From: Anaerotignum lactatifermentans DSM 14214
GTDB taxonomy: Bacteria; Bacillota; Clostridia; Lachnospirales; Anaerotignaceae
NCBI RefSeq assembly: GCF_900142265.1
Contig: NZ_FRAH01000029.1
Location: 1 to 41,210, forward strand
DNA length: 41,210 bases
Direction: 5' to 3'
Both the position numbers and the translations under genes were made by a program. The notes beneath the pieces were generated by a model. The model searched no databases and was not told the DNA's origin. It saw only the letters and a program-made list of their open reading frames with translations. Positions 27,435-34,418 of this stretch are shown here, piece by piece. The stretch's first letter is position 1. Each line of letters starts with the position of its first letter.

Positions 27435-28226
27435 TCATCCCTCCTGTTCGATTTCTGCGACAATCTTTTTCAGCAGGTGAATAGAGCGTTCTGCGCCTTC
27501 CCGGACGTCGCCGTCAAAGGCTTCTGTGCAGATAGTACCCTGATAACCGCTGCGGATGACAGGTGTCAGCAGTTTTTTGTAATAGTCATAAAGGGCATCG
27601 GAAGGATATCTGCGTTCTGCGCCCACACGTTCCGCAATGTGGATGTGATGCACATAGGGCAGAGCATATTCCAGTTCCTGAATGTCTTCCTGTTCCATAG
27701 CCATATGGTAAATGTCGAATACGATTTTCAAATTGGGGCGGTTAATTTTTTTCACCAAATCTGCGCCTTCCCGAATTCTCAGACCAAATGCGCTTTCGGT
27801 ATGATTCAGAGATTCATACATGACGATGATGCCATAAGGTGCTGCCACATCTGCAAACATGGTCATGAACGCTTCTGTTTCTTTCCATGCTTTTTCCAGA
27901 TCATCGCCTTCCTGAAATTTTCTGGATTTGGGGGAGCCGATGCCGATGGCAGAAATATGTAATTGGCTGCCGCGTTTACAGAGAAGTTCTGCATAAGCTT
28001 TGGCTTTTTCCAGATCATAACCTTCCCCGGTGATAACGATGTCCGGTGTCAGTGCTGCATTGAAGCCGCAGCATTTGACACTGCCGTTTTCCAGAATGGT
28101 TTTCAGTGCATTGAATTCATCGTCTGTCATCTGGGAAATCTGGTTGCCGGGCAGTTCGATGTAATCGAAGCCCAGAGCCTGTAAAATGCTGTAATTGTCA
28201 ATGGTGGTGCCACATCCGTATTTCAT
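27435..28226 (-). CDS. TIM-barrel sugar isomerase/epimerase, probable 2-oxo-tetronate isomerase
   Basis: A 263-residue AP-endonuclease-2-type TIM barrel. Metal-ligand segments are visible: FDYIELPGNQ (Glu), VMYESLNHTESAF (Glu), IVFDIYHMAMEQED (Asp/His), HHIHIAERVGAERRYPS (His) and GTICTEAFDGD (Glu). It sits between an LtnD-like dehydrogenase and an OtnK kinase, exactly where the pathway needs a 2-oxo- to 3-oxo-tetronate isomerase (OtnI). The described OtnI is a hydroxypyruvate-isomerase-like protein. This one looks more like the general sugar-phosphate isomerase/epimerase group, so the assignment rests on context and it may be a replacement for OtnI. An AGGACC-like site precedes the start. 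Confidence 0.75.
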   Translation of the reverse strand: MKYGCGTTIDNYSILQALGFDYIELPGNQISQMTDDEFNALKTILENGSVKCCGFNAALTPDIVITGEGYDLEKAKAYAELLCKRGSQLHISAIGIGSPKSRKFQEGDDLEKAWKETEAFMTMFADVAAPYGIIVMYESLNHTESAFGLRIREGADLVKKINRPNLKIVFDIYHMAMEQEDIQELEYALPYVHHIHIAERVGAERRYPSDALYDYYKKLLTPVIRSGYQGTICTEAFDGDVREGAERSIHLLKKIVAEIEQEG

Positions 28227-28238
28227 GACAGGACCTCC

Positions 28239-29129
28239 TTAAGCGTTGACTTTTTTCACTTCTACGCCTGCCAGTTTTTCGAAGTACTGAACGATGCCTG
28301 CATGGTCTTCATCAAAGTGACCTGTTACTTTCAGGTACTGCATGATTTCGAAGAGCTGGCTGGTCAGAGGCATGGGTACGTCGATGGAATGCGCAGTTGC
28401 CATAACGTTTTTGATGTCTTTGTGGTTGATGGAGATTTTGCCGCCGGGTTTGAAGTTGCGTTCGATCATCATGGGCACTTTTGCGTCCAGAATAACGCTG
28501 CCAGCCAGACCGCCGCGGATTGCCTGATATACTTTTTCAGGGTCAGCGCCTGCTTTGCTGCACAGTACAAATGCTTCGGAAACAGCTGCGATGGTCAGGT
28601 TTACGATAACCTGATTTGTCAGTTTGGTAACGGAACCGCTGCCGCTTTTGCCGATGAGCAGTGCGGAAGCGCCCATGGCGTCAAAATAGGGCTTCAGTTT
28701 TTCGAAGTCTGCTTCGTTGCCGCCTGCCATAAATGCCAGTGTACCGTCGATTGCTTTGGGTTCGCCGCCGCTGACAGGAGAGTCTACAAAGCCAATCTGC
28801 ATTGCTGCCAGTTTTTCTGCGCATGTGCAGGATTCTGTAGGTGTTACAGAGCTCATGTCACATACAACAGTGCCGGGTTTCAAATAGCCTGCCAGACCGT
28901 TTTCGCCAAAGAGTACATCCTGAACGATGGCGCCGTTAGGCAGAATCATCAGAACGATGTCACATTCTTTCCCGATGGTTTCGTAATCGCCTTCTTTTGC
29001 GTCGCCAGCAACCAGTTCTGCAACGGCATCTTTGTTCAGGTCGTTTACATACAGTTCACATCCGGCTTTCAATAAGTTTTTCGCCATGGGTTTGCCCATG
29101 ATGCCAAGTCCGATAAATCCAGCTTTCAT
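28239..29129 (-). CDS. ltnD: L-threonate dehydrogenase-like beta-hydroxyacid dehydrogenase
   Basis: A 296-residue NAD-dependent dehydrogenase of the 3-hydroxyisobutyrate/tartronate-semialdehyde reductase family. The Rossmann loop GFIGLGIMGKPMAKNLLKAG is at the N-terminus, followed by substrate-site DSPVSGGEPKAIDGTLAFMAG. The catalytic lysine lies in SGSVTKLTNQVIVN and the C-terminal helical domain carries INHKDIKNVM. First in the operon and beside OtnI/OtnK/OtnC-type genes, it best fits LtnD, which oxidises L-threonate to 2-oxo-tetronate; GarR/GlxR activity is the main alternative. The start at 29129 is set by GGAGAG 8 nt upstream. Confidence 0.82.
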   Translation of the reverse strand: MKAGFIGLGIMGKPMAKNLLKAGCELYVNDLNKDAVAELVAGDAKEGDYETIGKECDIVLMILPNGAIVQDVLFGENGLAGYLKPGTVVCDMSSVTPTESCTCAEKLAAMQIGFVDSPVSGGEPKAIDGTLAFMAGGNEADFEKLKPYFDAMGASALLIGKSGSGSVTKLTNQVIVNLTIAAVSEAFVLCSKAGADPEKVYQAIRGGLAGSVILDAKVPMMIERNFKPGGKISINHKDIKNVMATAHSIDVPMPLTSQLFEIMQYLKVTGHFDEDHAGIVQYFEKLAGVEVKKVNA

Positions 29130-29196
29130 AATCGCATCTCTCCTTTGTTTGTTTTGCGTTTGTTTTATCATAGAATCAAGTCGTTTTTATATACTC

Positions 29197-29225
29197 ATTA
29201 TGTTGCATACCGGTATACCGGTCAA
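29197..29225 (-). promoter_or_regulatory. threonate operon promoter with palindromic operator
   Basis: On the minus strand TTGACC (complement of 29220-29225) is followed after 17 nt by CATAAT (complement of 29197-29202). A perfect 14-bp palindrome ACCGGTATACCGGT (29209-29222) occupies the spacer and overlaps the -35. That is an ideal position for repression, most likely by the GntR protein encoded at 21037. Confidence 0.7.
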
Positions 29226-29492
29226 TGACGTTTTGTAATTTCTACATAATACATATAGAAAAAGGAAAATTTTTGTTCATTATTTTCTTTGTGTGTTTTG
29301 TGGGAGGAATTTCTTTGTGATGTGTCCATCCTGTGAGGTTATGATAAGGGGTGGACAATTGTCTGTATTATATGAACTGGACAAAAAACGGCTGGGTATT
29401 TTGTCATTGGTTTGAAAGCATATAAAAGATACAAAACGGCTGCGCAAGATTTTCTTTGAAAATTTATACAATTTTTGTACCAATATGTACCT
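29226..29492. other. gene-free AT-rich spacer between the threonate operon and the spore-protein gene
   Basis: This lies in the 440-nt divergent intergenic region 29130-29569, whose promoters are listed separately. No supported gene is visible. A minus-strand open frame at 29280-29483 lacks a ribosome binding site and a recognisable protein. Confidence 0.5.
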
Positions 29493-29522
29493 GACATAAT
29501 AAAATGCGTCCGTGTCATACTA
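29493..29522 (+). promoter_or_regulatory. sigma-G-like (forespore) promoter of the spore-protein gene
   Basis: CATACTA at 29516-29522 matches the sigma-G -10 element. GACATA at 29493-29498, 17 nt upstream, partly matches the TGAATA-type -35. Alpha/beta SASP genes are classic sigma-G targets. Confidence 0.55.
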
Positions 29523-29569
29523 ACATTGCAACACCAAACAAACAGTTTTTTTGAAGGAGGTTTTTAACC

Positions 29570-29839
29570 ATGAGCAACACATCTTCTACAAGCAACAAAG
29601 TAAACGTACCTGAGGCAAGAGCCGCTTTGGAACAGTTCAAATACGAAGTGGCAAACGAAATCGGCGTGCCTCTGAAAAAAGGTTATAACGGCGACCTGAC
29701 ATCCGCGCAGAACGGCTATGTAGGCGGCTATATGGTAAAAGACATATATCCCGAACAACACAGAAAGTTTTTAAGGAATTTAAGGAGTTGTCAGGGGCAT
29801 AACTTTGCAGTTACATATTTTTATACCATTTCTATATAA
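29570..29839 (+). CDS. alpha/beta-type small acid-soluble spore protein with replaced C-terminus
   Basis: Alpha/beta SASPs coat and protect spore DNA and are cleaved by the GPR protease at germination. Both family blocks are present: KYEVANEIGVPLKKGYNGDL (GPR recognition region, first DNA-binding helix) and TSAQNGYVGGYMVK. The normal ending after MVK (typically KMI plus a short tail) is missing. From 29741 the frame reads DIYPEQHRKFLRNL and on to a stop at 29839, giving 89 residues instead of the usual 60-75. Sequence character also changes here, and parA follows. I infer that the mobile element inserted at this 3' end and supplied the new tail. The start follows AAGGAGG. Confidence 0.8.
   Translation: MSNTSSTSNKVNVPEARAALEQFKYEVANEIGVPLKKGYNGDLTSAQNGYVGGYMVKDIYPEQHRKFLRNLRSCQGHNFAVTYFYTISI
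29811..29838 (+). promoter_or_regulatory. possible parA promoter
   Basis: TTACAT (29811-29816) and TATATA (29833-29838) are 16 nt apart, about 60 nt before the parA start. The match is weak. Confidence 0.3.
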
Positions 29840-29900
29840 CAAGGTCTGGTTTTGCATACCGAAACTGCAGTGTGCTCCCGTAGAAGAAGGGAGAATGAAA

Positions 29901-30695
29901 ATGAGTAAAGTGACTGCCATTGTCAATCAGAAAGGTGGCGTAGGAAAAACAACAACTTGTGGAAATCTTGGCATCAGTCTGGCAAGAGAAGGAAAAAAAG
30001 TGCTTCTCATTGATGCTGATCCGCAGGGGAGCCTGACAGTCAGTATGGGTTATCCGCAGCCGGATCAACTGGAAACTTCGCTGGCTACCATCCTTGGGAA
30101 AATCATTCAGGATGAGGAAATCGATCTACAGGAGGGAATCCTTCATCATGGGGAGGACGTAGACATCCTTCCGGGAAATATTGAACTTTCTGGCTTGGAA
30201 ATTTCATTGGTGAATGTCATGAGCAGAGAGCGGATACTGAAGCAGTATGTAGATATGGTAAAAGATGCTTATGATTATATTTTGATCGATTGCATGCCTT
30301 CTTTGAGTACAATAACCATCAATGTACTTTCTTGTGCTGATAGTGTCATCATACCTGTGCAGGCAGCATATTTGCCAGTAAAAGGATTAGAACAGCTCAT
30401 CAAAACCATTGGGAAAGTGAAACGACATCTCAATACGAAAATAGAGATTGCAGGTATTTTGCTCACTATGGTAGACCAGAGAACAAATTATGCAAAAGAT
30501 ATCATAGCCATGCTAAAAGAAGCCTACGGCAGAAAAATCAGGATTTTTGAAAGTATGATTCCAATGTCGGTAAGAGCACAGGAGGCTTCTACAAGGGGCG
30601 TAAGCATCTTTTGCTATGATTCTAAAGGAAAAGTTGCAAAGGCATATCAAATGCTGACAAAGGAGGTGCTGGAAAGTGAAGAACGGTTTGGATAA
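29901..30695 (+). CDS. parA: ParA-family partition ATPase (AAA family)
   Basis: A 264-residue Walker-type ATPase that segregates plasmids with ParB. The deviant Walker A motif is KGGVGKTT (residues 11-18), followed by VLLIDADPQGS and the Walker B region DYILIDCMPSLS. PVQAAYLPVKGLEQL is also typical. There is no N-terminal helix-turn-helix, as in the short Soj-like form. The ATG at 29901 is chosen because GGGAG lies 7 nt upstream and the protein then begins right at the beta strand; an upstream in-frame start would extend into non-coding sequence. It overlaps parB by 20 nt, so the two are translationally coupled. Confidence 0.95.
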   Translation: MSKVTAIVNQKGGVGKTTTCGNLGISLAREGKKVLLIDADPQGSLTVSMGYPQPDQLETSLATILGKIIQDEEIDLQEGILHHGEDVDILPGNIELSGLEISLVNVMSRERILKQYVDMVKDAYDYILIDCMPSLSTITINVLSCADSVIIPVQAAYLPVKGLEQLIKTIGKVKRHLNTKIEIAGILLTMVDQRTNYAKDIIAMLKEAYGRKIRIFESMIPMSVRAQEASTRGVSIFCYDSKGKVAKAYQMLTKEVLESEERFG

Positions 30696-31587
30696 AATCA
30701 AGTTGACCAGCTATGATGATTTGTTTGGTTCGGATACCATGGAGCAAAAAGGAAAAAGTGTCATAGAGATACATATTTCAGATTTACATGAATTTCCAGA
30801 CCACCCTTTTCGATTTGAGATGGATGCAGAGATGCAGGAACTGGTAGAAAGTGTAAAAAGATATGGCGTTTTGGAACCAATTTTGGTTCGACAAAGAGAA
30901 CAAGGTGGATATGTGATCATATCCGGACACAAAAGAACAGCAGCCTGCAAAGAAATCGGACAAAATGTCATTCCGGCAGTTGTGACAGATTGCAATGATG
31001 ATGAAGCAACTATACTGATGGTAGATTCTAATATCTATCGCAGAAATATACTGCCTAGTCAGAAAGCAAAAGCCTATCAGATGAAGTATGAAGCGTTGAA
31101 ACATCAGGGGATACAAGGCGGTTTACATACATTGGAGCAGATGGGAGAAGCTTTTGGAGAAAGTGGAAAAACGGTACAAAGGTATGTCTGGCTTGCCAGA
31201 TTGAATGATGACTTATTGGAAATGCTGGATCGGAAAAAAATAGGTATTGTTCCTGGTATTGCGTTATCCTTTTTGAAGAAAGAAGAACAAGAGTGGGTAA
31301 CAGATATCCTGCTGGAAGAAAAAATAAAATTGCAGACCAAAGAGGCAGAACAATGTAAAGAACAGTCACAAAAAGGGTTGTTGACGCAGAATGGCGTAAA
31401 GGAAATACTATGCTGCAAGAAAGTCAAAATAGATAAACCATTTATGTTAAACGCGAACAGAATTAAGGGATATTTTCCAGATTCCTACAGTGAAGAAGTT
31501 ATGGAAGAAATTATCTGTCAGCTTTTGGAGCAATGGAAACAGCAGCGAGCAGGAGGTGGTGAGGGTGGAGAAAGAGAATCAGTTTAA
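30676..31587 (+). CDS. parB: ParB/Spo0J-family partition protein
   Basis: A 303-residue ParB. Its N-terminal nuclease-like/CTP-binding domain (about residues 28-120) includes HEFPDHPFRF, YGVLEPILVRQ and the conserved GHKRTAACKEIG. The motif NIYRRNILPSQKAKAYQMKYEAL follows, then the central helix-turn-helix MGEAFGESGKTVQRYVWLARL (about 155-175) for binding its parS site. The C-terminus is acidic and probably dimerising. The GTG start at 30676 follows AAAGGAGG. The protein overlaps parA before it and the rep gene after it. The six palindromes of this element are candidate binding sites. Confidence 0.93.
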   Translation: MKNGLDKIKLTSYDDLFGSDTMEQKGKSVIEIHISDLHEFPDHPFRFEMDAEMQELVESVKRYGVLEPILVRQREQGGYVIISGHKRTAACKEIGQNVIPAVVTDCNDDEATILMVDSNIYRRNILPSQKAKAYQMKYEALKHQGIQGGLHTLEQMGEAFGESGKTVQRYVWLARLNDDLLEMLDRKKIGIVPGIALSFLKKEEQEWVTDILLEEKIKLQTKEAEQCKEQSQKGLLTQNGVKEILCCKKVKIDKPFMLNANRIKGYFPDSYSEEVMEEIICQLLEQWKQQRAGGGEGGERESV

Positions 31588-32527
31588 TTATTATTATGGT
31601 ATAGAGGCAGAACAATTTGCTTTTTTCCGTATACCGAAAGCACTGATACAGGAAGCTAGATTCAAAGGATTGTCAACGGATGCAAAACTGCTGTATGGTC
31701 TTATGCTGGATAGAATGTCCTTATCCATGAAAAATGGATGGCTGGATGATCAAAATCGTGTATATATCATTTATACTTTGGAGAATGTCATGGCTGATCT
31801 GCAATGCGGAAAAGATAAAGGCGTTAAAATTCTGGCGGAATTGGATACTGTAAAGGGCATTGGCTTGATTGAAAGAAAAAAAAGAGGCTTGGGAAAACCA
31901 GCCATCATATATGTAAAAAACTTTATTACTTCAAAGCCTGCATTGTCTGCTTTAGAGGGACCAACTGCGGAAAACCAGAAGTCCAAAGATGAAAATAACA
32001 GAATGCCAGAAGTCGGAAAAACAGAAGTGATTAGTACGAAAAAACAGAACTCTGAAAGTCAGGAAACCAGAAGTCTGGACTTCGGAGAAAAAGATAGTAT
32101 TTATACGGAGTTAAGTGAAATTTATAAGAGTCAGAATAATCCCATCAATCCATCAAAGGTTGATGGGATTATCTGCTTTATGGAAAAAATAAAGGAGAAT
32201 ATTGATTATGCTTATTATATGGAGCATGGCAATGTAAGAGAAAAGGAATTGGTAGAAGAACTGTATCAGCTTATTTGCGATATTGTGTGCGTAGAAAGGG
32301 AATATGTAACCATTGGAGGTGTACCATACCCTTATGCACTGGTGAAGGAAAAGTTTTTGAAAATCCGACAACCTCATATCGAGTATGTACTGGAAAGCAT
32401 GAAAAAAATGACTGCGAAGATTGGCAATATTAGAGCTTATTTATTGACTACGCTTTATTATGCACCGACAACGATCAATTTTTACTATCAACAGGAAATG
32501 CAGAAGGATTTATATGGAAATGATTGA
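31565..32527 (+). CDS. replication initiator, RepA_N with C-terminal DUF6017-type domain
   Basis: A 320-residue initiator of the RepA_N plasmid family. The N-terminal winged-helix domain (about residues 1-115) has FAFFRIPKALIQEARFKGLS, DAKLLYGLMLDRM and the RVYIIYTLENVMADLQCGKDK recognition region. A hydrophilic linker (about 125-190) follows, then the DUF6017-like C-terminal domain (GGVPYPYALVKEKFLKI, IGNIRAYLLTTLYYAPTTIN). The GTG at 31565 is preferred over the ATG at 31490 because AGGAGG is 7 nt upstream and the longer start would overlap parB by almost 100 nt. RepA_N plasmids usually carry their origin within the linker coding sequence, and short direct repeats occur there in this gene. 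Confidence 0.9.
   Translation: MEKENQFNYYYGIEAEQFAFFRIPKALIQEARFKGLSTDAKLLYGLMLDRMSLSMKNGWLDDQNRVYIIYTLENVMADLQCGKDKGVKILAELDTVKGIGLIERKKRGLGKPAIIYVKNFITSKPALSALEGPTAENQKSKDENNRMPEVGKTEVISTKKQNSESQETRSLDFGEKDSIYTELSEIYKSQNNPINPSKVDGIICFMEKIKENIDYAYYMEHGNVREKELVEELYQLICDIVCVEREYVTIGGVPYPYALVKEKFLKIRQPHIEYVLESMKKMTAKIGNIRAYLLTTLYYAPTTINFYYQQEMQKDLYGND
31975..32075 (+). repeat. direct repeats in the rep linker, possible origin iterons
   Basis: CCAGAAGTC occurs at 31975-31983, 32006-32014 and 32067-32075, with a weaker ACAGAAGTG at 32021-32029. They fall in the sequence between the two Rep domains, where RepA_N replicons place their iterons. The unit also equals the outer arm of the palindromes (CCAGAAGT). 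Confidence 0.4.
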
Positions 32528-32535
32528 TTGTTACC

Positions 32536-32554
32536 TTTGGACATAATGTCCAAA
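32536..32554. repeat. element palindrome, copy 1
   Basis: TTTGGACAT and ATGTCCAAA form 9-bp arms around a central A. The copy begins 9 nt after the rep stop codon. Confidence 0.85.
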
Positions 32555-32587
32555 AGCTAAAGATATATAAATTTAGATGACAAAGGG

Positions 32588-32614
32588 AACTTCTGGACAT
32601 TATGTCCAGAAGTT
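32588..32614. repeat. element palindrome, copy 2 (most complete)
   Basis: Perfect 13-bp arms AACTTCTGGACAT and ATGTCCAGAAGTT flank a central T. Confidence 0.9.
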
Positions 32615-32643
32615 GGGGCAGAGTGGTCGGAAGTTGAAATGTG

Positions 32644-32668
32644 ACTTTAGGACATAATGTCCAGAAGT
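32644..32668. repeat. element palindrome, copy 3
   Basis: The arms are ACTTTAGGACAT and ATGTCCAGAAGT with two mismatches and a central A. It ends 2 nt before the AAAGGGAG ribosome binding site of the ArpU-like gene. Confidence 0.85.
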
Positions 32669-32686
32669 AAAGGGAGTGAAAATGGT

Positions 32687-33205
32687 ATGAAACAGAAAGA
32701 AAAAGAGGACGCAACAGTATATCATAATACAGAATTGCTGTTGAAACAGTATAGAGATGTTGTTTGGAGTTTGGAAGTTTCGGTAAATCGAATCAATCGA
32801 AATTTCTATCAGGAATATGGTAGGGATATCGAAGGTTTTCTGGAATTGACCTATGAAGCAGGACTTGACTTGAACGGTACAGAGATAGAATCGCAGACAA
32901 AAACCATTGCAAGAAGCAGAAATATGCTGCGTATGATTGACTGTTCTGTAGATTTGCTGAGAACAAAGCATAAAAATGGTGAACTGTACTATTGGATCTT
33001 GTATTATACATATCTCTCACCACAGGAAATGCAGAATATTGATGAAATCGTGGATAAACTTAGGGACTATATGAAGGATATTTCAAGAAGTACCTATTTC
33101 CGCAAGAAGAATGAAGCTGTCATGCAATTAGGGAGAGTTTTATGGGGATATACTTCCAGGGAGTGTATGGAATGTACTTGTTTTTTTGAAAAAACAAATA
33201 GATAA
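32687..33205 (+). CDS. ArpU-like small regulator (phage/plasmid sigma-like helix-turn-helix)
   Basis: A 172-residue charged, helical protein. The C-terminal half (YYWILYYTYLSPQEMQNIDE, RDYMKDISRSTYFRKKNEAV, QLGRVLWGY) has the layout of the ArpU/RinA-type late-gene regulators and sigma-70 region 4-like helix-turn-helix proteins: a helical core, then a helix-turn-helix with the S.STYFRKK.EAV.QLG pattern. The similarity is from pattern only. The ATG at 32687 follows AAGGGAG by 10 nt; the in-frame ATG at 32657 lies inside palindrome 3. Three palindromes sit immediately upstream, so the protein may be controlled through them or bind them. Confidence 0.65.
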   Translation: MKQKEKEDATVYHNTELLLKQYRDVVWSLEVSVNRINRNFYQEYGRDIEGFLELTYEAGLDLNGTEIESQTKTIARSRNMLRMIDCSVDLLRTKHKNGELYYWILYYTYLSPQEMQNIDEIVDKLRDYMKDISRSTYFRKKNEAVMQLGRVLWGYTSRECMECTCFFEKTNR

Positions 33206-33336
33206 AATTCACTATAAAAGAGCAGAATTTTGTTATGCAAAAAGCTGCTATGATACTATATATCTATTTTAAGAGAATCATAATGTTAATGAGCAAATGA
33301 TTTTATGTTAAAATAAATGTTATGTGATAACACTTT

Positions 33337-34220
33337 ATGGAACGTAAAATAGAGAATACAATACTCAAATGGAAAAATAGCAGCAAAAGAATACCCTTGA
33401 TTATTAAAGGTGTACGACAAATCGGAAAAATATATACTGCTCTTATAAGCAGCAAAAATACTATAAGAATACGGTTTACTTTAATATGGGAGACTCTCAA
33501 GAGCTTGTAAGTATATTTGAGAAAGATTTTGATATAGAACGTATTATTACAGAACTGTCTATTAGGAGTGGAGAAAGCATTTTCAAAAACGAAACTTTTA
33601 TTATATTTGATGAAATACAGGCATGTGAAAGAGCGTTTCTTTCATTGAAGTATTTTTTCGAAAAAGCACCTGAATAACACGTTATTACAGCAGGAAGATT
33701 ATTAGAAATAGCTTTAAACAGAGAAAAATACTCTTTTCCTGCTGGCAAGGTGGATATGGTTATGATGTATCCTGTGGATTTTGAAGAATTTCTATGGGCT
33801 TTAAATCAGCGTGATTTGGCTGATACAATATTTAAAATATATATGATGGATACAAGAATTTTGTGCTCCAAGTTTTCCATACCGGCAAAAATGATTCTAA
33901 CTGAAACAAATGCCTTTGATGGCTTTAAGGGGGCATTAACTGAAAGTTATGTTGCTGCTGCGTTGAAAACAAATGGGTAGGATCTTTATTACTGGGAAGC
34001 AATTGGAAAAGCAGAACTGGATTTTGTGATTCAGTCTGCGGAAGGCGATATCATACCTGTGGAGGTAAAAGTAGCTGATAATGTAAGGGCAAAAAGTCTT
34101 GGTGTATTCATAAAAAAATATGGTATTCAAAAAGCAATCAGAATATCATCCATGAATTTTGGTTTCGAGAATAATATAAAGAGTGTCCCTTTATATGCGG
34201 CATTTGCTATCAACGAATGA
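33337..34220 (+). pseudogene. decayed AAA_14/DUF4143-family ATPase
   Basis: Fragments in three frames add up to an ATPase of the widespread AAA_14-DUF4143 type. The first fragment MERKIENTILKWKN leads to GVRQIGKI, a P-loop lacking its Ser/Thr (usually GARQVGKT). After a frame change comes NMGDSQELVSIFE with Walker B IIFDEIQACERAF. A TAA interrupts at 33675-33677 just before HVITAGRLLEIALNREKYSFP. VDMVMMYPVDFEEFLWAL then continues into a shortened middle, and a TAG after ALKTNG precedes the DUF4143 end LDFVIQSAEGDIIPVEVKV. Multiple breaks, a lost catalytic residue and an apparent internal deletion make this a true pseudogene. Confidence 0.88.
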
Positions 34221-34224
34221 AGAT

Positions 34225-34260
34225 AAAAAGTTTTTGTACTACAGTGCAAAAACTTTTTAT
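34225..34260 (+). terminator. terminator after the ATPase pseudogene
   Basis: AAAAAGTTTTTGTAC (34225-34239) pairs with 34244-34258 with one wobble pair, ending in a T run. Confidence 0.7.
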
Positions 34261-34293
34261 ATTTTAATCGTTTTTGTATCGTAATACAAAATC

Positions 34294-34322
34294 TTGTCGT
34301 ATGTGCTTTATGTCATTATAAT
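34294..34322 (+). promoter_or_regulatory. promoter of the mcrBC operon
   Basis: TTGTCG (34294-34299) and a consensus TATAAT (34317-34322) are 17 nt apart. Palindrome copy 4 begins 19 nt after the -10, in the transcribed leader, where a bound protein would block elongation. Confidence 0.65.
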
Positions 34323-34340
34323 GGAGATAAGTTAACGTTC

Positions 34341-34365
34341 ACTTTTGGACATCATGTCCAGAAGT
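34341..34365. repeat. element palindrome, copy 4 (mcrB leader)
   Basis: The arms are ACTTTTGGACAT and ATGTCCAGAAGT, with one mismatch and a central C. Confidence 0.87.
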
Positions 34366-34418
34366 TCCTTTCAGAAAAAACAAATCAGGATTTTGCAAGG
34401 GGATAAGGGGGCAGGACT

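Noticed and set aside
29280-29483. Small minus-strand frame between the threonate operon and the SASP gene
   Set aside because: No ribosome binding site, no recognisable protein, and it lies in an AT-rich promoter region.
29741-29803. Tail of another protein in a shifted frame (VFKEFKELSGA then stop) at the element boundary
   Set aside because: It needs an assumed frameshift and is too short to identify; it could be chance.
31490-31564. Longer start for the rep gene at the ATG at 31490
   Set aside because: It would overlap parB by 98 nt without a good ribosome binding site, while the GTG at 31565 has AGGAGG at ideal spacing and begins at the conserved domain.
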